A stretch of DNA of 64,000 nt from an uncultured Bacteroidales bacterium (GTDB taxonomy: Bacteria; Bacteroidota; Bacteroidia; Bacteroidales; FEN-979): positions 62,001-126,000 of the forward strand of contig CAIMWF010000062.1 of NCBI GenBank assembly GCA_903845055.1, given 5' to 3'. Positions 18,904 to 28,548 of the stretch are shown in pieces; positions within the stretch are counted from its first letter, which is position 1; the number at the start of each line of letters is the position of its first letter. The translations under genes and the position numbers were made by a program. The notes under the pieces are model-generated. The model searched no databases and was not told the origin of the DNA. It saw nothing but the letters and a program-made list of their open reading frames with translations.

Positions 18904-21051
18904 ATGGGAAAAGGATTAGCAGTTTCCGTTTTCCTCCTGTTGGTGATGCCGTTGCTTGCATTCCCGGAAGGGACGAAGCAGATTGCACCTTTCCCGGCCG
19001 CTTTAGGCTGGGTGTGTATCGATAAATCGCGCAATGATTTCGGATCTTTTGATGCCGCTCCCGAATTCAGGATCAATATCAATATTACCGTCACCTCTGA
19101 AACGATCAACTTCGGCCTGGGTAAAAACATCGACACGGTGCCTGTCAATCTCAAATACCGGTTAAAGGATCCTGCCGGCAACATTGTCCTCGGCCCCCTC
19201 CCCATACCGGCATCCGGAAAGGGGTTCATAGGCGACTGGAATTCGGCGGCCATCGGTCCTTTCCCTGCGTCAGGCGGATACGATCCGATACATTACGCTC
19301 CGACGTCAACCGGTGACTACGTCCTTGAATTTTCATATCCGCCCGACAGCGCAGGCTTTTATACCGAAAATCACCGGATCATGTTCCGTTTTTTCGACAT
19401 CACGGTGGTTGATGCGGCCGGAAAACCGATCCAGGGAAGGGTGTGGTCAAAAGCCTGGCAGTTTAACAGCGGGAATGTACTTGCCCCTCCGACCATCAAC
19501 CGCTTTTGGGGGATCATGTACATCCTGTCGGACGACAGTATTGTAACGAGTGTGAACTGCAACGGATTCGTGGGCGGAACATTCTCCATTTCCAGCAACA
19601 AAACCGGGTGTTCCACCACCGGAAACATAAATGTTGACCGGCAATCGCGTACCGGGTTCCATACCTACCCGCAGTACAAGATTTTTTTATCCGACCCCGA
19701 CAGCCTCATCTTTCCAACCGGGAAATCGCACCCGGGGATCAACCTTCCGATTACGACAAAAAGCGATTGTGCCACAGGCAGCGTCGACCTGGGAGTGAAA
19801 GTCGACAAGGACGGCGAGATCGAGGTCTTCATCGACGTAAATCCGAACCCGGGCGCGGATCCCCGGGATTTGAAAATCACCGCTAATGTCCTGGCAAACC
19901 CCGGGGGAAACGGTTATAACATCATCCACTGGAACGGAAATGACGGCAAGGGAGCCCCTGTTAAAGACGGGACGGTCATCACCGCCACCGTCAGGTATAT
20001 CCATGGAATCACCCACCTCCCCATTTACGACATAGAATACAACGACAGCGGATACATCGTCAGCGTTGTGCGTCCACCCGGGCCCAGTCCGCTGATATAC
20101 TGGGACGACAGCCTTATACCGGGGAACACTACCGTTGACCTGACCGGATGCTCAGGTTTTCCCGGCTGTCACCTGTGGGACTATGATATCGGGAACAACA
20201 ACACCATCAATTCCTGGTGGTATGTAACCAGTACGCTGGCTCCCTCTGTCACCTTTACGGTAAAACGTACGCCCGGGCCGCCGGGAACCATATCAGGTGA
20301 GACGAACATCTGCCAGGGGGTCCATGCCAGATCCTATTCGGTCCCCGTCGATCCGGATGCCACGACGTACCAGTGGAGTTACTCCGGAACCGGTGCCACC
20401 GTCACAGGTTCGGGCGCCACTGCCAGCGTCACCTTTGCCGATACCGCAACATCGGGAAACATCACCGTTTTCAGTTCCAATGCCGACTGCGGTCCGGGGC
20501 CCTCTTCGACCCTGCCTGTCAGCATCTTTCCGAAACCCTCGGTCACCCTAGGTACCTTTGATTCGGTTTGCTACACCGCGCTGCCATTCCTGCTTTCAGG
20601 AGGGTCACCTGCAGGAGGGGTGTTCAGGGTCAATGGTGTTTCGTCGGCGATGTTCGACCCCGTTGCGGCGGGGCCCGGCCTGCACACGGTCGTATACAGC
20701 TATACCGATGCTCATGGATGCGTTGGAGCCGACAGCACCACTGTTTTCATCAAAACCGGGAAGGAATGCGAAATCGTCATCTGGGTGCCGAATGCATTTT
20801 CGCCGAACGGGGATGGACTGAATGATCATTTCCGGCCAGCGTCGGCTAATATCCGCAAATACAACATGATCATCTTCGACCGCAGCGGACTGATGGTATA
20901 TTCTTCGGACAATATCAGCGACGGCTGGGACGGAACTTATGGAGGCCAACCCTGCCCGGCCGGGATTTATATATACCGCATCGTATACGAGTCGTCGGTG
21001 GCACCTCCCACCTCTAAAACACTTACCGGCAACATCACCCTGGTCAGATAA
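18904..21051 (+). CDS. Secreted T9SS cargo with PKD/Ig-like domains and type-B (gliding-motility-associated) C-terminal sorting domain
   Basis: Signal peptide; C-terminal VPNAFSPNGDGLNDHFRP...NMIIFDRSGLMVYSS...GWDGTYGGQPCPAGIYIYRIVY. Confidence 0.9.
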   Translation: MGKGLAVSVFLLLVMPLLAFPEGTKQIAPFPAALGWVCIDKSRNDFGSFDAAPEFRININITVTSETINFGLGKNIDTVPVNLKYRLKDPAGNIVLGPLPIPASGKGFIGDWNSAAIGPFPASGGYDPIHYAPTSTGDYVLEFSYPPDSAGFYTENHRIMFRFFDITVVDAAGKPIQGRVWSKAWQFNSGNVLAPPTINRFWGIMYILSDDSIVTSVNCNGFVGGTFSISSNKTGCSTTGNINVDRQSRTGFHTYPQYKIFLSDPDSLIFPTGKSHPGINLPITTKSDCATGSVDLGVKVDKDGEIEVFIDVNPNPGADPRDLKITANVLANPGGNGYNIIHWNGNDGKGAPVKDGTVITATVRYIHGITHLPIYDIEYNDSGYIVSVVRPPGPSPLIYWDDSLIPGNTTVDLTGCSGFPGCHLWDYDIGNNNTINSWWYVTSTLAPSVTFTVKRTPGPPGTISGETNICQGVHARSYSVPVDPDATTYQWSYSGTGATVTGSGATASVTFADTATSGNITVFSSNADCGPGPSSTLPVSIFPKPSVTLGTFDSVCYTALPFLLSGGSPAGGVFRVNGVSSAMFDPVAAGPGLHTVVYSYTDAHGCVGADSTTVFIKTGKECEIVIWVPNAFSPNGDGLNDHFRPASANIRKYNMIIFDRSGLMVYSSDNISDGWDGTYGGQPCPAGIYIYRIVYESSVAPPTSKTLTGNITLVR

Positions 21052-21189
21052 TACCGGGTATATTCCGGGCCGGAAGGAAACAAGAAATATTCTTAATCCC
21101 CTCCTTTATAATCGTTGGTTATTTGCAAATAAATAATCAATTTTGCTGTTTGTAATTCCATTGTCAAATTCACCTGATCAACCCGGCCT

Positions 21190-22521
21190 ATGAAAGATAC
21201 CCCCATCAGCCACGAAGTGGTCCAGCGGCATATCCAGGACAGTAAAATAAGGAACATCGGACAGGCGACCATCCGTGAGATAAAACGTCTGATCAACGGT
21301 ATCGAGACCGAAACCGGCGAAAAATTCATTCGCATGGAAATGGGAGTCCCCGGACTTCCGGCCACCGCCATCGGTGTCCAGGCTGAAATTGAAGCCCTGC
21401 AAAGGGGTGTGGCGGCGGTGTACCCCGATATTGAAGGTGCTCCTGTTTTAAAGCAGGAATCGGCCAGGTTCGCCAAACTTTTCCTGGACATTGACGTTGA
21501 ACCCGCAAACTGCATTCCGACGGTCGGAAGCATGCAGGGCGGTTTTGCCGCTTTCCTTACCTTTTCAAAGATCGACCGCAACAAAGATACCACCCTTTTC
21601 ATCGACCCGGGGTTCCCGGTTCATCACCAGCAGCATAAAGTGCTTGGCCAGAAGTTCGAAACCTTCGACGTGTACGATTACCGCGGGGATAAATTGCGCG
21701 ACAAGCTTATTAGTTATTTCGAGAAGGGGAACATCCATTCAGTCCTCTATTCCAACCCGAACAATCCTTCATGGATCTGTTTTACGGAACATGAGTTGCA
21801 AATCATCGGCGAACTTTCGAACCAGTATGGTGTGATCATCATAGAGGACCTGGCCTATTTTGCCATGGACTTCCGCAAGGATTATTCCAAACCGGGGCTC
21901 CCCCCCTACCAGCCAACGGTTGCAAAATATACCGACAATTATGTGCTGCTGATCTCGAGTTCAAAGGCTTTCAGTTATGCCGGCCAGCGTATCGGCATGA
22001 TGATCGTTTCCAACAAGCTTTTCAACACCCGTTCGGCCGATCTGCTCAGGTTCTATTCGACCGACATTGTCGGCAGGGCGCTGATTTACGGAACTGTATA
22101 CGCCCTGAGCGCAGGGACCGCTCACTCCACGCAATATGCCCTTGCGGCCATGCTGAAGGCAGTGAACGACGGCACGCTCGATTTCGTGGAAGCCGTCAGG
22201 GAGTATGGCGCCAAGGCGAAGATCATGAAGAAGATGTTTACCGACAACGGTTTCACCATTGTTTACGACCAGGATGAGGGGGTGCCCATCGCCGACGGCT
22301 TTTACTTTACCTTTGCCTACCCCGGGTTCGACGGGGAGGCTCTGCTGGAGGAACTTCTCTATTACGGGATCAGCGCCATTGCCCTCAGCATCACCGGGAG
22401 CCAGCGCAAAGAGGGGATCCGCGCATGCGTGTCGCTTGTAAAGCGGGAGCAGTTCCCGGCATTGGAGATGCGGCTGCGGGCGTTCAATGAGAATCAAAAA
22501 AGTAGCGAGGTGGCGAGGTAA
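21190..22521 (+). CDS. PLP-dependent class I/II aminotransferase
   Basis: Fold-type I layout: YSNPNNPSWICF, IIIEDLAYFAMD, SSSKAFSYAGQRIG. The last residues SSEVAR* are encoded by the repeat array. Confidence 0.88.
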   Translation: MKDTPISHEVVQRHIQDSKIRNIGQATIREIKRLINGIETETGEKFIRMEMGVPGLPATAIGVQAEIEALQRGVAAVYPDIEGAPVLKQESARFAKLFLDIDVEPANCIPTVGSMQGGFAAFLTFSKIDRNKDTTLFIDPGFPVHHQQHKVLGQKFETFDVYDYRGDKLRDKLISYFEKGNIHSVLYSNPNNPSWICFTEHELQIIGELSNQYGVIIIEDLAYFAMDFRKDYSKPGLPPYQPTVAKYTDNYVLLISSSKAFSYAGQRIGMMIVSNKLFNTRSADLLRFYSTDIVGRALIYGTVYALSAGTAHSTQYALAAMLKAVNDGTLDFVEAVREYGAKAKIMKKMFTDNGFTIVYDQDEGVPIADGFYFTFAYPGFDGEALLEELLYYGISAIALSITGSQRKEGIRACVSLVKREQFPALEMRLRAFNENQKSSEVAR

Positions 22522-22568
22522 CGAGGTAGCAAAATAGTGAAATGGCGAAATGGCGAGATGGCGAAATA
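22502..22568. repeat. 8-bp tandem repeat (gtagcgag -> atggcgaa), about 8 units
   Basis: gtagcgag gtggcgag gtaacgag gtagcaaa atagtgaa atggcgaa atggcgag atggcgaa read directly. Confidence 0.95.
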
Positions 22569-22711
22569 AAAATCCCCGCCGGTTAAAAGAACTTAAACCA
22601 TTTCTAAATTAGGTCCTCCTGCACAATTTCGGGATCACTCCATACCCTGGATTCAAACAAATTTCTGTAATTTCGCAAATGTGAATCTGTTAACAATTCA
22701 ACCTCTATCAT

Positions 22712-22942
22712 ATGGCAAAAATCAAAGGTGATATCGTGATCAACACGGAGCGCTGCAAAGGATGCGAAGTTTGCATTGCCGCCTGCCCCTTCACGGTGAT
22801 TCAAATGTCGAAGGAAGTGAACAGCAAGGGTTACCATTTCGCAATGAAGGTGAATGATGAATGCACGGGCTGCACCAATTGCGCCCTGGTCTGTCCCGAC
22901 GGCGTGATTACCGTCTACAGGGCCAAAGTGACAACCGAATAA
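22712..22942 (+). CDS. 2-oxoacid:ferredoxin oxidoreductase delta subunit (2[4Fe-4S] ferredoxin)
   Basis: CKGCEVCIAACP and CTGCTNCALVCP motifs, followed by alpha, beta, gamma subunits. Confidence 0.92.
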   Translation: MAKIKGDIVINTERCKGCEVCIAACPFTVIQMSKEVNSKGYHFAMKVNDECTGCTNCALVCPDGVITVYRAKVTTE

Positions 22943-22962
22943 CAACCAAAAAACGATATGCA

Positions 22963-24045
22963 ATGGGTGAACTAAGACTAATGAAGGGCAACGAAGCGGT
23001 CGCCGAGGCCGCTATCCGTGCAGGTTGCGACGGATATTTCGGATACCCCATCACGCCACAGTCGGAGGTAATGGAATACCTGATGGCTGAAAAGCCGTTT
23101 GAACGCACCGGGATGGTCGTTCTCCAGGCAGAAAGTGAAGTTGCCGCCATCAATATGCTATATGGCGGTGCGGGAACAGGAAAAATGGTCATGACCTCCT
23201 CCTCCAGTCCTGGCATCAGCCTGATGCAGGAAGGCATCAGTTACATGGCCGGGGCAGAACTGCCGGCCCTGATCGTCAACATCGTTCGCGGCGGTCCCGG
23301 GCTGGGAACCATCCAGCCTTCGCAGGCCGACTATTTCCAGGCGGTAAAGGGCGGTGGTCACGGCGACTACAAAATGCTGGTCCTTGCCCCCGCTTCGGTC
23401 CAGGAAATGTGCGACCATGTAAAACTTGGTTTCGACAAAGCATACCAGTACCGCACCCCGGTGATGATCCTCTCCGACGGCGCCATCGGCCAGATGATGG
23501 AGAAGGTTGTTCTTTTCGACCAGATCCCCCGCCGCACCGATGCTGAGGTAATCGAGCAATGCCCATGGGCATCCAACGGAAGGCCCGCCACACGCGACCA
23601 CAACATCATCACCTCCCTCGACCTCGATCCTGCCGGGCAGGAACGCGTGAACCTGAAACTCCAGGCGAAATACAAACTAATGGAGCAGAACGAAGTATTG
23701 TACGAAGAGATCCAGTGCGAAGATGCAGAATACCTGTTCGTTGCATTCGGCCTTTCGGCCCGTATCTGCCAGAAGGCCATCGACCTCGCCCGCGCCAAGG
23801 GGATCAAGGTCGGATTGTTCCGCCCGATCACCCTGTTCCCTTTCCCCGTCATAGAAGTGTCGAATGTTGGCAACCACGTTAAAGGGATCCTGGTTGTTGA
23901 AATGAACGCAGGGCAAATGATTGAAGATGTTAAACTGTCGGTGGGCTGCAAAGTGAAGATCGAGCATTTCGGTCGTTTCGGCGGGATCATCCCTTCACCG
24001 GATGAGGTCGTAAGGGCTCTTGAACAACAAATTATCGGAGGCTGA
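22963..24045 (+). CDS. 2-oxoacid:ferredoxin oxidoreductase alpha subunit (VorB/KorA type)
   Basis: MKGNEAVAEAAIRAGCDGYFGYPITPQSEVMEYL; start moved to MGELRLMKGNEA. Confidence 0.92.
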   Translation: MGELRLMKGNEAVAEAAIRAGCDGYFGYPITPQSEVMEYLMAEKPFERTGMVVLQAESEVAAINMLYGGAGTGKMVMTSSSSPGISLMQEGISYMAGAELPALIVNIVRGGPGLGTIQPSQADYFQAVKGGGHGDYKMLVLAPASVQEMCDHVKLGFDKAYQYRTPVMILSDGAIGQMMEKVVLFDQIPRRTDAEVIEQCPWASNGRPATRDHNIITSLDLDPAGQERVNLKLQAKYKLMEQNEVLYEEIQCEDAEYLFVAFGLSARICQKAIDLARAKGIKVGLFRPITLFPFPVIEVSNVGNHVKGILVVEMNAGQMIEDVKLSVGCKVKIEHFGRFGGIIPSPDEVVRALEQQIIGG

Positions 24046-24047
24046 TT

Positions 24048-24854
24048 ATGGAAGACAAATTCGCAAAAACAGAAATACACAAGCCGGAAAATATCGTTTA
24101 TAAAAAGTCGGACCTGATGGTCGACCGGCCCTTGAGTTATTGCCCGGGTTGCGGGCACGGTACCGCCCATCGCATGCTGATGGAGGTGCTGGAGGAGATG
24201 AACATCCAGGATAAAACCATCGGGGTTTCGCCTGTCGGCTGTTCCGTACTGGCCTATGACTTCCTGAACATCGACATGCTTGGCGCGGCCCACGGACGCG
24301 CTCCTGCGCTGGCAACGGCCATCAAGAGGCTGTGGCCCGACCACTTCGTCTTCACCTACCAGGGCGACGGCGACCTCGCGGCCATCGGCACTGCGGAGAC
24401 CATCCATGCCTGCAACAGGGGCGAAAACATCACCATCATCTTTATCAACAACGGCATTTACGGCATGACCGGGGGACAGATGGCCCCAACCACCCTGCCG
24501 GGAATGCGTTCCTCAACATCTCCTTACGGGCGCGACGTTCCTACGATGGGACACCCGCTGAAGATCACGGAACTCGTGGCACAACTGCCCGGCGTTTATT
24601 ACGTGACGCGGCAGTCGGTCCATACCCCCAACAATGTGCGCAAGACCAAGAAGGCCATGCGCAAAGCGTTTGAGCTGCAGAAGGAGAACAGGGGCGTTTG
24701 TTTCATCGAGATCGTTTCAAACTGTAATTCAGGATGGAAGATGACCCCGGTACAATCAAACAAATGGATGGAAGAAAACATGTTCCCGTTCTACCAGCTG
24801 GGCGACATCAAGGTGGATGGAAAACTCATCGAAAAGAAAGAAACTGTTGAGTAG
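24048..24854 (+). CDS. 2-oxoacid:ferredoxin oxidoreductase beta subunit, TPP-binding
   Basis: YCPGCGHGTAHRML, GDGDLAAIGTAETIHACNRGENITIIFINNGIYGMTGGQ. Confidence 0.93.
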   Translation: MEDKFAKTEIHKPENIVYKKSDLMVDRPLSYCPGCGHGTAHRMLMEVLEEMNIQDKTIGVSPVGCSVLAYDFLNIDMLGAAHGRAPALATAIKRLWPDHFVFTYQGDGDLAAIGTAETIHACNRGENITIIFINNGIYGMTGGQMAPTTLPGMRSSTSPYGRDVPTMGHPLKITELVAQLPGVYYVTRQSVHTPNNVRKTKKAMRKAFELQKENRGVCFIEIVSNCNSGWKMTPVQSNKWMEENMFPFYQLGDIKVDGKLIEKKETVE

Positions 24855-24878
24855 GATCAAATCCGTTCGACAATCGAA

Positions 24879-24906
24879 ATCCGTTATTCAATATCCGATA
24901 TTCAAA
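24879..24906. repeat. Degenerate 7-bp repeat of the attcgtt/attcgat family (4 units)
   Basis: atccgtt attcaat atccgat attcaaa, intergenic between beta and gamma subunit genes. Confidence 0.75.
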
Positions 24907-24910
24907 GACT

Positions 24911-25465
24911 ATGACTGAAGAGATTATCATTGCCGGTTTTGGGGGACAGGGAGTACTTTCCATGGGAAAAATCCTGGCCTATTCGGGAGTTATGCAAAAT
25001 AAAGAGGTAAGCTGGATGCCCTCCTACGGACCTGAAATGCGCGGCGGCACAGCCAATGTGACCGTAATCATCAGCGACGAACGGATCAGTTCGCCGATTC
25101 TGAATGCCTTCGATACCGCCATCATCCTGAACCAGCAGTCGATGGACAAGTTTGAAAAATCAGTAAAGCCCGGAGGGCTGCTTATTTACGATCCCAACGG
25201 GCTGACACGCTTTCCCGAACGCACGGATATCAACATCTACTCCATCGAAGCTGCCGACGAAGCCGCCAGGCAGGGACTTTCCAAGATTTTCAACATGGTG
25301 GTCCTCGGCGGGTTCCTCAAACTGAAACCGCTGGTAGCCCCTGAATTCATTCACAAGGGATTGCAGAAATCACTTCCTGCAAGGCACCATGCCCTCATTC
25401 CCGAAAATGAAAAAGCCATCGAGATTGGAAAGGGCCTGCTGAAGCCCGTCCATGTGCTTGCTTAA
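24911..25465 (+). CDS. 2-oxoacid:ferredoxin oxidoreductase gamma subunit
   Basis: EEIIIAGFGGQGVLSMGKILAYSGVMQNKEVSWMPSYGPEMRGGTANVTV. Confidence 0.93.
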   Translation: MTEEIIIAGFGGQGVLSMGKILAYSGVMQNKEVSWMPSYGPEMRGGTANVTVIISDERISSPILNAFDTAIILNQQSMDKFEKSVKPGGLLIYDPNGLTRFPERTDINIYSIEAADEAARQGLSKIFNMVVLGGFLKLKPLVAPEFIHKGLQKSLPARHHALIPENEKAIEIGKGLLKPVHVLA

Positions 25466-25495
25466 CGTTTGCTTTGCTGCTAACCAGGACAGGTT

Positions 25496-26257
25496 TTGAC
25501 AAACCAGGAGCTTTTTGCCTTCCTTGAGGCCGGATACTCCCGGTATAACTGTCCTGGCTTTATCGCTTCTGATCCCATCTCCGTTCCGCACCGGTTCACC
25601 CTGAAACAGGACATTGAAATTGCCGGTTTCCTGGCCGCCACCATATCGTGGGGAAACAGGAAATCGATTGTCGCCAACGCGATGAAACTCACGGATCTCA
25701 TGGGAAAATCGCCATATGAGTTCCTTTTAAATGCCAAAACCGGGGACTTCAGGCCCTTTCTTCAATTCGTCCACCGGACCTTCAACGGCGAGGATTGCCT
25801 CTTCTTTGTCACCTCCCTTCGGAACCTTTACCGGCGATACGAATGCATGGAGCTCCTCTTCAGTTCGGTTAACCAGCAAGGGACGGCCCATGCGATCGGA
25901 AACTTCCGGGATGCTTTTCTCTCAACAGCCCACCTGAAACGGTCGGAAAAGCACATTTCGAACCCTGCCGGCGGCTCGGCGGCAAAGCGGATCAACATGT
26001 TCCTGCGCTGGATGGTGCGGACCGACAACATGGGAGTTGATTTCGGCCTCTGGAATACCATCGATCCCGCCAACCTGATCTGCCCGCTTGATTTGCATTC
26101 GGGCAATGTTGCCCGCAAACTGGGGCTGCTTAAACGGAAAGTCAACGACTGGAAAGCCGCCGAAGAGCTCACGGCAAACCTGCGGAAGTTCGATCCCCGC
26201 GATCCGGTTAAATATGACTTTGCCCTTTTCGGCCTCGGGGTTTCTGAGAAATTCTGA
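25496..26257 (+). CDS. TIGR02757/DUF2400 family protein
   Basis: EIAGFLAATISWGNRKSIVANAMKL, RTDNMGVDFGLWNTI, PLDLHSGNVARKLGL, KFDPRDPVKYDFALFGLGV. Confidence 0.85.
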   Translation: MTNQELFAFLEAGYSRYNCPGFIASDPISVPHRFTLKQDIEIAGFLAATISWGNRKSIVANAMKLTDLMGKSPYEFLLNAKTGDFRPFLQFVHRTFNGEDCLFFVTSLRNLYRRYECMELLFSSVNQQGTAHAIGNFRDAFLSTAHLKRSEKHISNPAGGSAAKRINMFLRWMVRTDNMGVDFGLWNTIDPANLICPLDLHSGNVARKLGLLKRKVNDWKAAEELTANLRKFDPRDPVKYDFALFGLGVSEKF

Positions 26258-26272
26258 CATCGCTATTTTTCC

Positions 26273-26280
26273 TACCTTTG
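26273..26280 (+). promoter_or_regulatory. Bacteroidota -7 box TACCTTTG
   Basis: TAnnTTTG match 7 nt upstream of ATG 26287. Confidence 0.45.
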
Positions 26281-26286
26281 TGATGT

Positions 26287-26967
26287 ATGAAAAACCATTT
26301 GGAAATCAATGAAATAACCGGCAACCCTGAAAAATACCTCCGGTGGGCCCTTTACCTCGCCATTTTTACAATCATTTACAACCTTGCAGAAGGGTTGGCC
26401 AGTCTCCTGCTGGGGATTGCCGGCGAAAGTTTCACACTTTTCGGTTTTGGCACCGACAGCCTGATAGAGGTCATTTCAGGCCTTGGCATCCTCCGGATGG
26501 TGACGCGCCTCCGGGCCAGGGGTGAGGCGCATCGTACCGGGTTTGAGAAACAGGCCCTGCGGGTTACCGGCGCTGCATTTTATGTGCTGGCCGCCGGGCT
26601 TCTCGTCACATCCTGCTTCAACCTTTATTCATGTCACAAACCCGGAACGACCTTCTGGGGTATCGTCATTTCGCTGGTTTCCATCGTCATAATGGCCCTG
26701 TTGCTCCGATTGAAACTGGCTGCCGGCAGGAGACTCGGTTCGGCTGCCATCATTGCCGATGCGCATTGCACCCGGGTTTGCATCTATATGTCCGTCGTGC
26801 TCCTTGCTGCCAGTCTTGTTTATGAACTCACAGGGCTCTGGTGGACCGATATCCTCGGAACCCTCGGGCTCGCATGGTTTTCATTTTCCGAAGGGCGTGA
26901 ATGTTTCGAAAAAGCACGCACCGGGGCACATTGCTCCTGTAAAAATGCAACCAGACAGGTAAGTTAA
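26287..26967 (+). CDS. Cation-diffusion-facilitator-like membrane protein
   Basis: About 5-6 TM; FGFGTDSLIEVISGLGILRMVTRLRARGE, LGSAAIIADAHCT resembles CDF membrane domain with His/Asp sites. Confidence 0.6.
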   Translation: MKNHLEINEITGNPEKYLRWALYLAIFTIIYNLAEGLASLLLGIAGESFTLFGFGTDSLIEVISGLGILRMVTRLRARGEAHRTGFEKQALRVTGAAFYVLAAGLLVTSCFNLYSCHKPGTTFWGIVISLVSIVIMALLLRLKLAAGRRLGSAAIIADAHCTRVCIYMSVVLLAASLVYELTGLWWTDILGTLGLAWFSFSEGRECFEKARTGAHCSCKNATRQVS

Positions 26968-26990
26968 CGTCAAATGTTAAACATTTTCTT

Positions 26991-27020
26991 TCGTCACTCG
27001 TCACTCGTCATTCATCATTT
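26991..27020. repeat. 7-bp tandem repeat (gtcactc), about 4 units
   Basis: tcgtcactcgtcactcgtcattcatcattt read directly. Confidence 0.9.
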
Positions 27021-27050
27021 AAATCGTAATTCCAAAATCGTAAATCGTAC
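27021..27050. repeat. Degenerate 7-bp repeat (aaatcgt), inverted relative to the array at 235-276
   Basis: aaatcgtaattccaaaatcgtaaatcgtac; reverse complement of the acgattt unit. Confidence 0.85.
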
Positions 27051-27056
27051 ATAATA

Positions 27057-27209
27057 ATGGGTTTATTCCGCGCGCTCATCTGTATCATTTTCCCGCCCCT
27101 TGCCGTCCTTGACCGGGGCTGCGGCGCCATCCTGCTAGTCGTCATCCTCACCTGCTGCGGCTGGATCCCCGGCGTGATCGCCGCCATTGTCTTCAACATG
27201 AGAGACTGA
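27057..27209 (+). CDS. YqaE/Pmp3 family small membrane protein (50 aa)
   Basis: MGLFRALICIIFPPLAVLDRGCGAILLVVILTCCGWIPGVIAAIVFNMRD*; below ORF-track cutoff. Confidence 0.88.
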   Translation: MGLFRALICIIFPPLAVLDRGCGAILLVVILTCCGWIPGVIAAIVFNMRD

Positions 27210-27268
27210 CCGGATCTCCTCAAACCTTCATTGATCGCATCACCCCTGGAGGTACCTCCGACTTCCGC

Positions 27269-27298
27269 AATTATTAATTATTAATTTTTAATTAATTT
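27269..27298. repeat. 7-bp tandem repeat (aattatt)
   Basis: aattatt aattatt aattttt aattaat read directly. Confidence 0.7.
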
Positions 27299-27341
27299 AC
27301 CCATTCCCTTCCCTTGGCAATTATGCTTAAGTTTGTAAGAC

Positions 27342-27815
27342 ATGTGCTTCACCAATCCGCCCTTCAGGAAAAAGGTCATTGCCTATTTTTTGAACTTCTT
27401 TACGATCCCGCGCGTAAAAGAGCTCATCGCCAGTTATGCAAGGCTGTTTATTGGCGAGGCCGGCAGGTATTCTGCGGGGGTAAAAACCGAAGCCCTTGAA
27501 ACCAGGGTGACCTTCATCACCCTCACGAAGTACATCCGCAAAGAACCCATCACCCGCGAGGAGAAAAAACAGTTCAAGATCCAGGTATTTGACATCCTGC
27601 GCAGTTCGGGCGTGATGGTCCCGGTCATGCTGTTCCCCCTGCCCTTTGTCGGGACTCTCCTGCTGATCATCATGGATCACCTTTTGCTGAGCATGAACAT
27701 CCGGCTTTTGCCCGACGCCTTTTATCCGAAGGAGAAAAAGGACCTGCTCACCCCGGAAGGCATTGAAAATGATCTTAAAAAAGAGAATGCCTTCGCTCCG
27801 TCCGCCGAAAAATAA
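27342..27815 (+). CDS. Small LETM1-like membrane protein
   Basis: ITREEKKQFKIQVFDILRSSGVMVPVMLFPLPFVGTLLLIIMDHLLLSMNIRLLPDAFYPKE resembles the LETM1 core pattern. Confidence 0.45.
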   Translation: MCFTNPPFRKKVIAYFLNFFTIPRVKELIASYARLFIGEAGRYSAGVKTEALETRVTFITLTKYIRKEPITREEKKQFKIQVFDILRSSGVMVPVMLFPLPFVGTLLLIIMDHLLLSMNIRLLPDAFYPKEKKDLLTPEGIENDLKKENAFAPSAEK

Positions 27816-27975
27816 TCAGACCCGGAATCTGCCCTTTCCCATTTGCGCCCCATGGCCCGGCTGACCTGAATCACAGTCTTAGTGACAGCATGCCGGCAGG
27901 GGTATCCTTTATCAATTACCATTAACCGCCCTTGTTCGATGGCGGACAGACCGGTAACAGTGGATGCAAAAACGG

Positions 27976-28434
27976 TCAGATCTTTTTTAACATGGCGATG
28001 GCCTCTTCAATGTGCTTTTCAAACGAAAGCTGCGAAGAGAATATCATGCGGATGATGCCCTGTTTGTCGATCACGAAGGTGACACGGCCCGGAAGGATTC
28101 CCAGCGATTTCCCGACGCCATACCTGCCCGCAACCGACCGGTCCTTGTCGGACAGCAGGATAAAAGGCAGTTTGTGATTGGCGGCGAATGCCTGGTGCGA
28201 TGCTACATCATCGGAACTTATCCCGATCACCTCCGCACCGGCCTCCCTGAAAACCTCGTAATTGTCGCGGAAACTGCAGGCCTCCTTGGTGCAACCGTAG
28301 GATTCATCTTTCGGATAAAAATAGACCACCAGGTTCGTCTTCCCTAAATAATCAGCAAGATTCACGCGTTTGCCCTTCTGATCGGGCAACGAGAATTCAG
28401 GAGCCTTGCTCCCGATTTCAATTTTTTCAGCCAT
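27976..28434 (-). CDS. Peroxiredoxin, BCP/PrxQ-like (alternative upstream start at 28551 gives a lipoprotein-like leader)
   Basis: IGSKAPEFSLPDQKGKRVNLADYLGKTNLVVYFYPKDESYGCTKEACSFRDNYEVF; start chosen at MAEKIEIG. Confidence 0.9.
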   Translation of the reverse strand: MAEKIEIGSKAPEFSLPDQKGKRVNLADYLGKTNLVVYFYPKDESYGCTKEACSFRDNYEVFREAGAEVIGISSDDVASHQAFAANHKLPFILLSDKDRSVAGRYGVGKSLGILPGRVTFVIDKQGIIRMIFSSQLSFEKHIEEAIAMLKKI

Positions 28435-28540
28435 TTGGTTTGTATTGGAACGATCCGTATGCCCTGCACCATGATTTGTACTGCATTGGCAGGAAACAAG
28501 GCAATAATTTAGAATAAATATAAATAAGTATAAAAATTTG

Positions 28541-28548
28541 TATCTTTG
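28541..28548 (+). promoter_or_regulatory. Bacteroidota -7 box TATCTTTG
   Basis: Consensus match upstream of ATG 28587; no clear -33 box. Confidence 0.5.

Noticed and set aside
23367-24407. 346-aa minus-strand ORF across the alpha/beta oxidoreductase genes
   Set aside because: Antisense to two well-supported genes.
27249-27260. 12-bp palindrome ggaggtacctcc
   Set aside because: Single occurrence noticed, no second half-site or spacing pattern; insufficient to call an operator.
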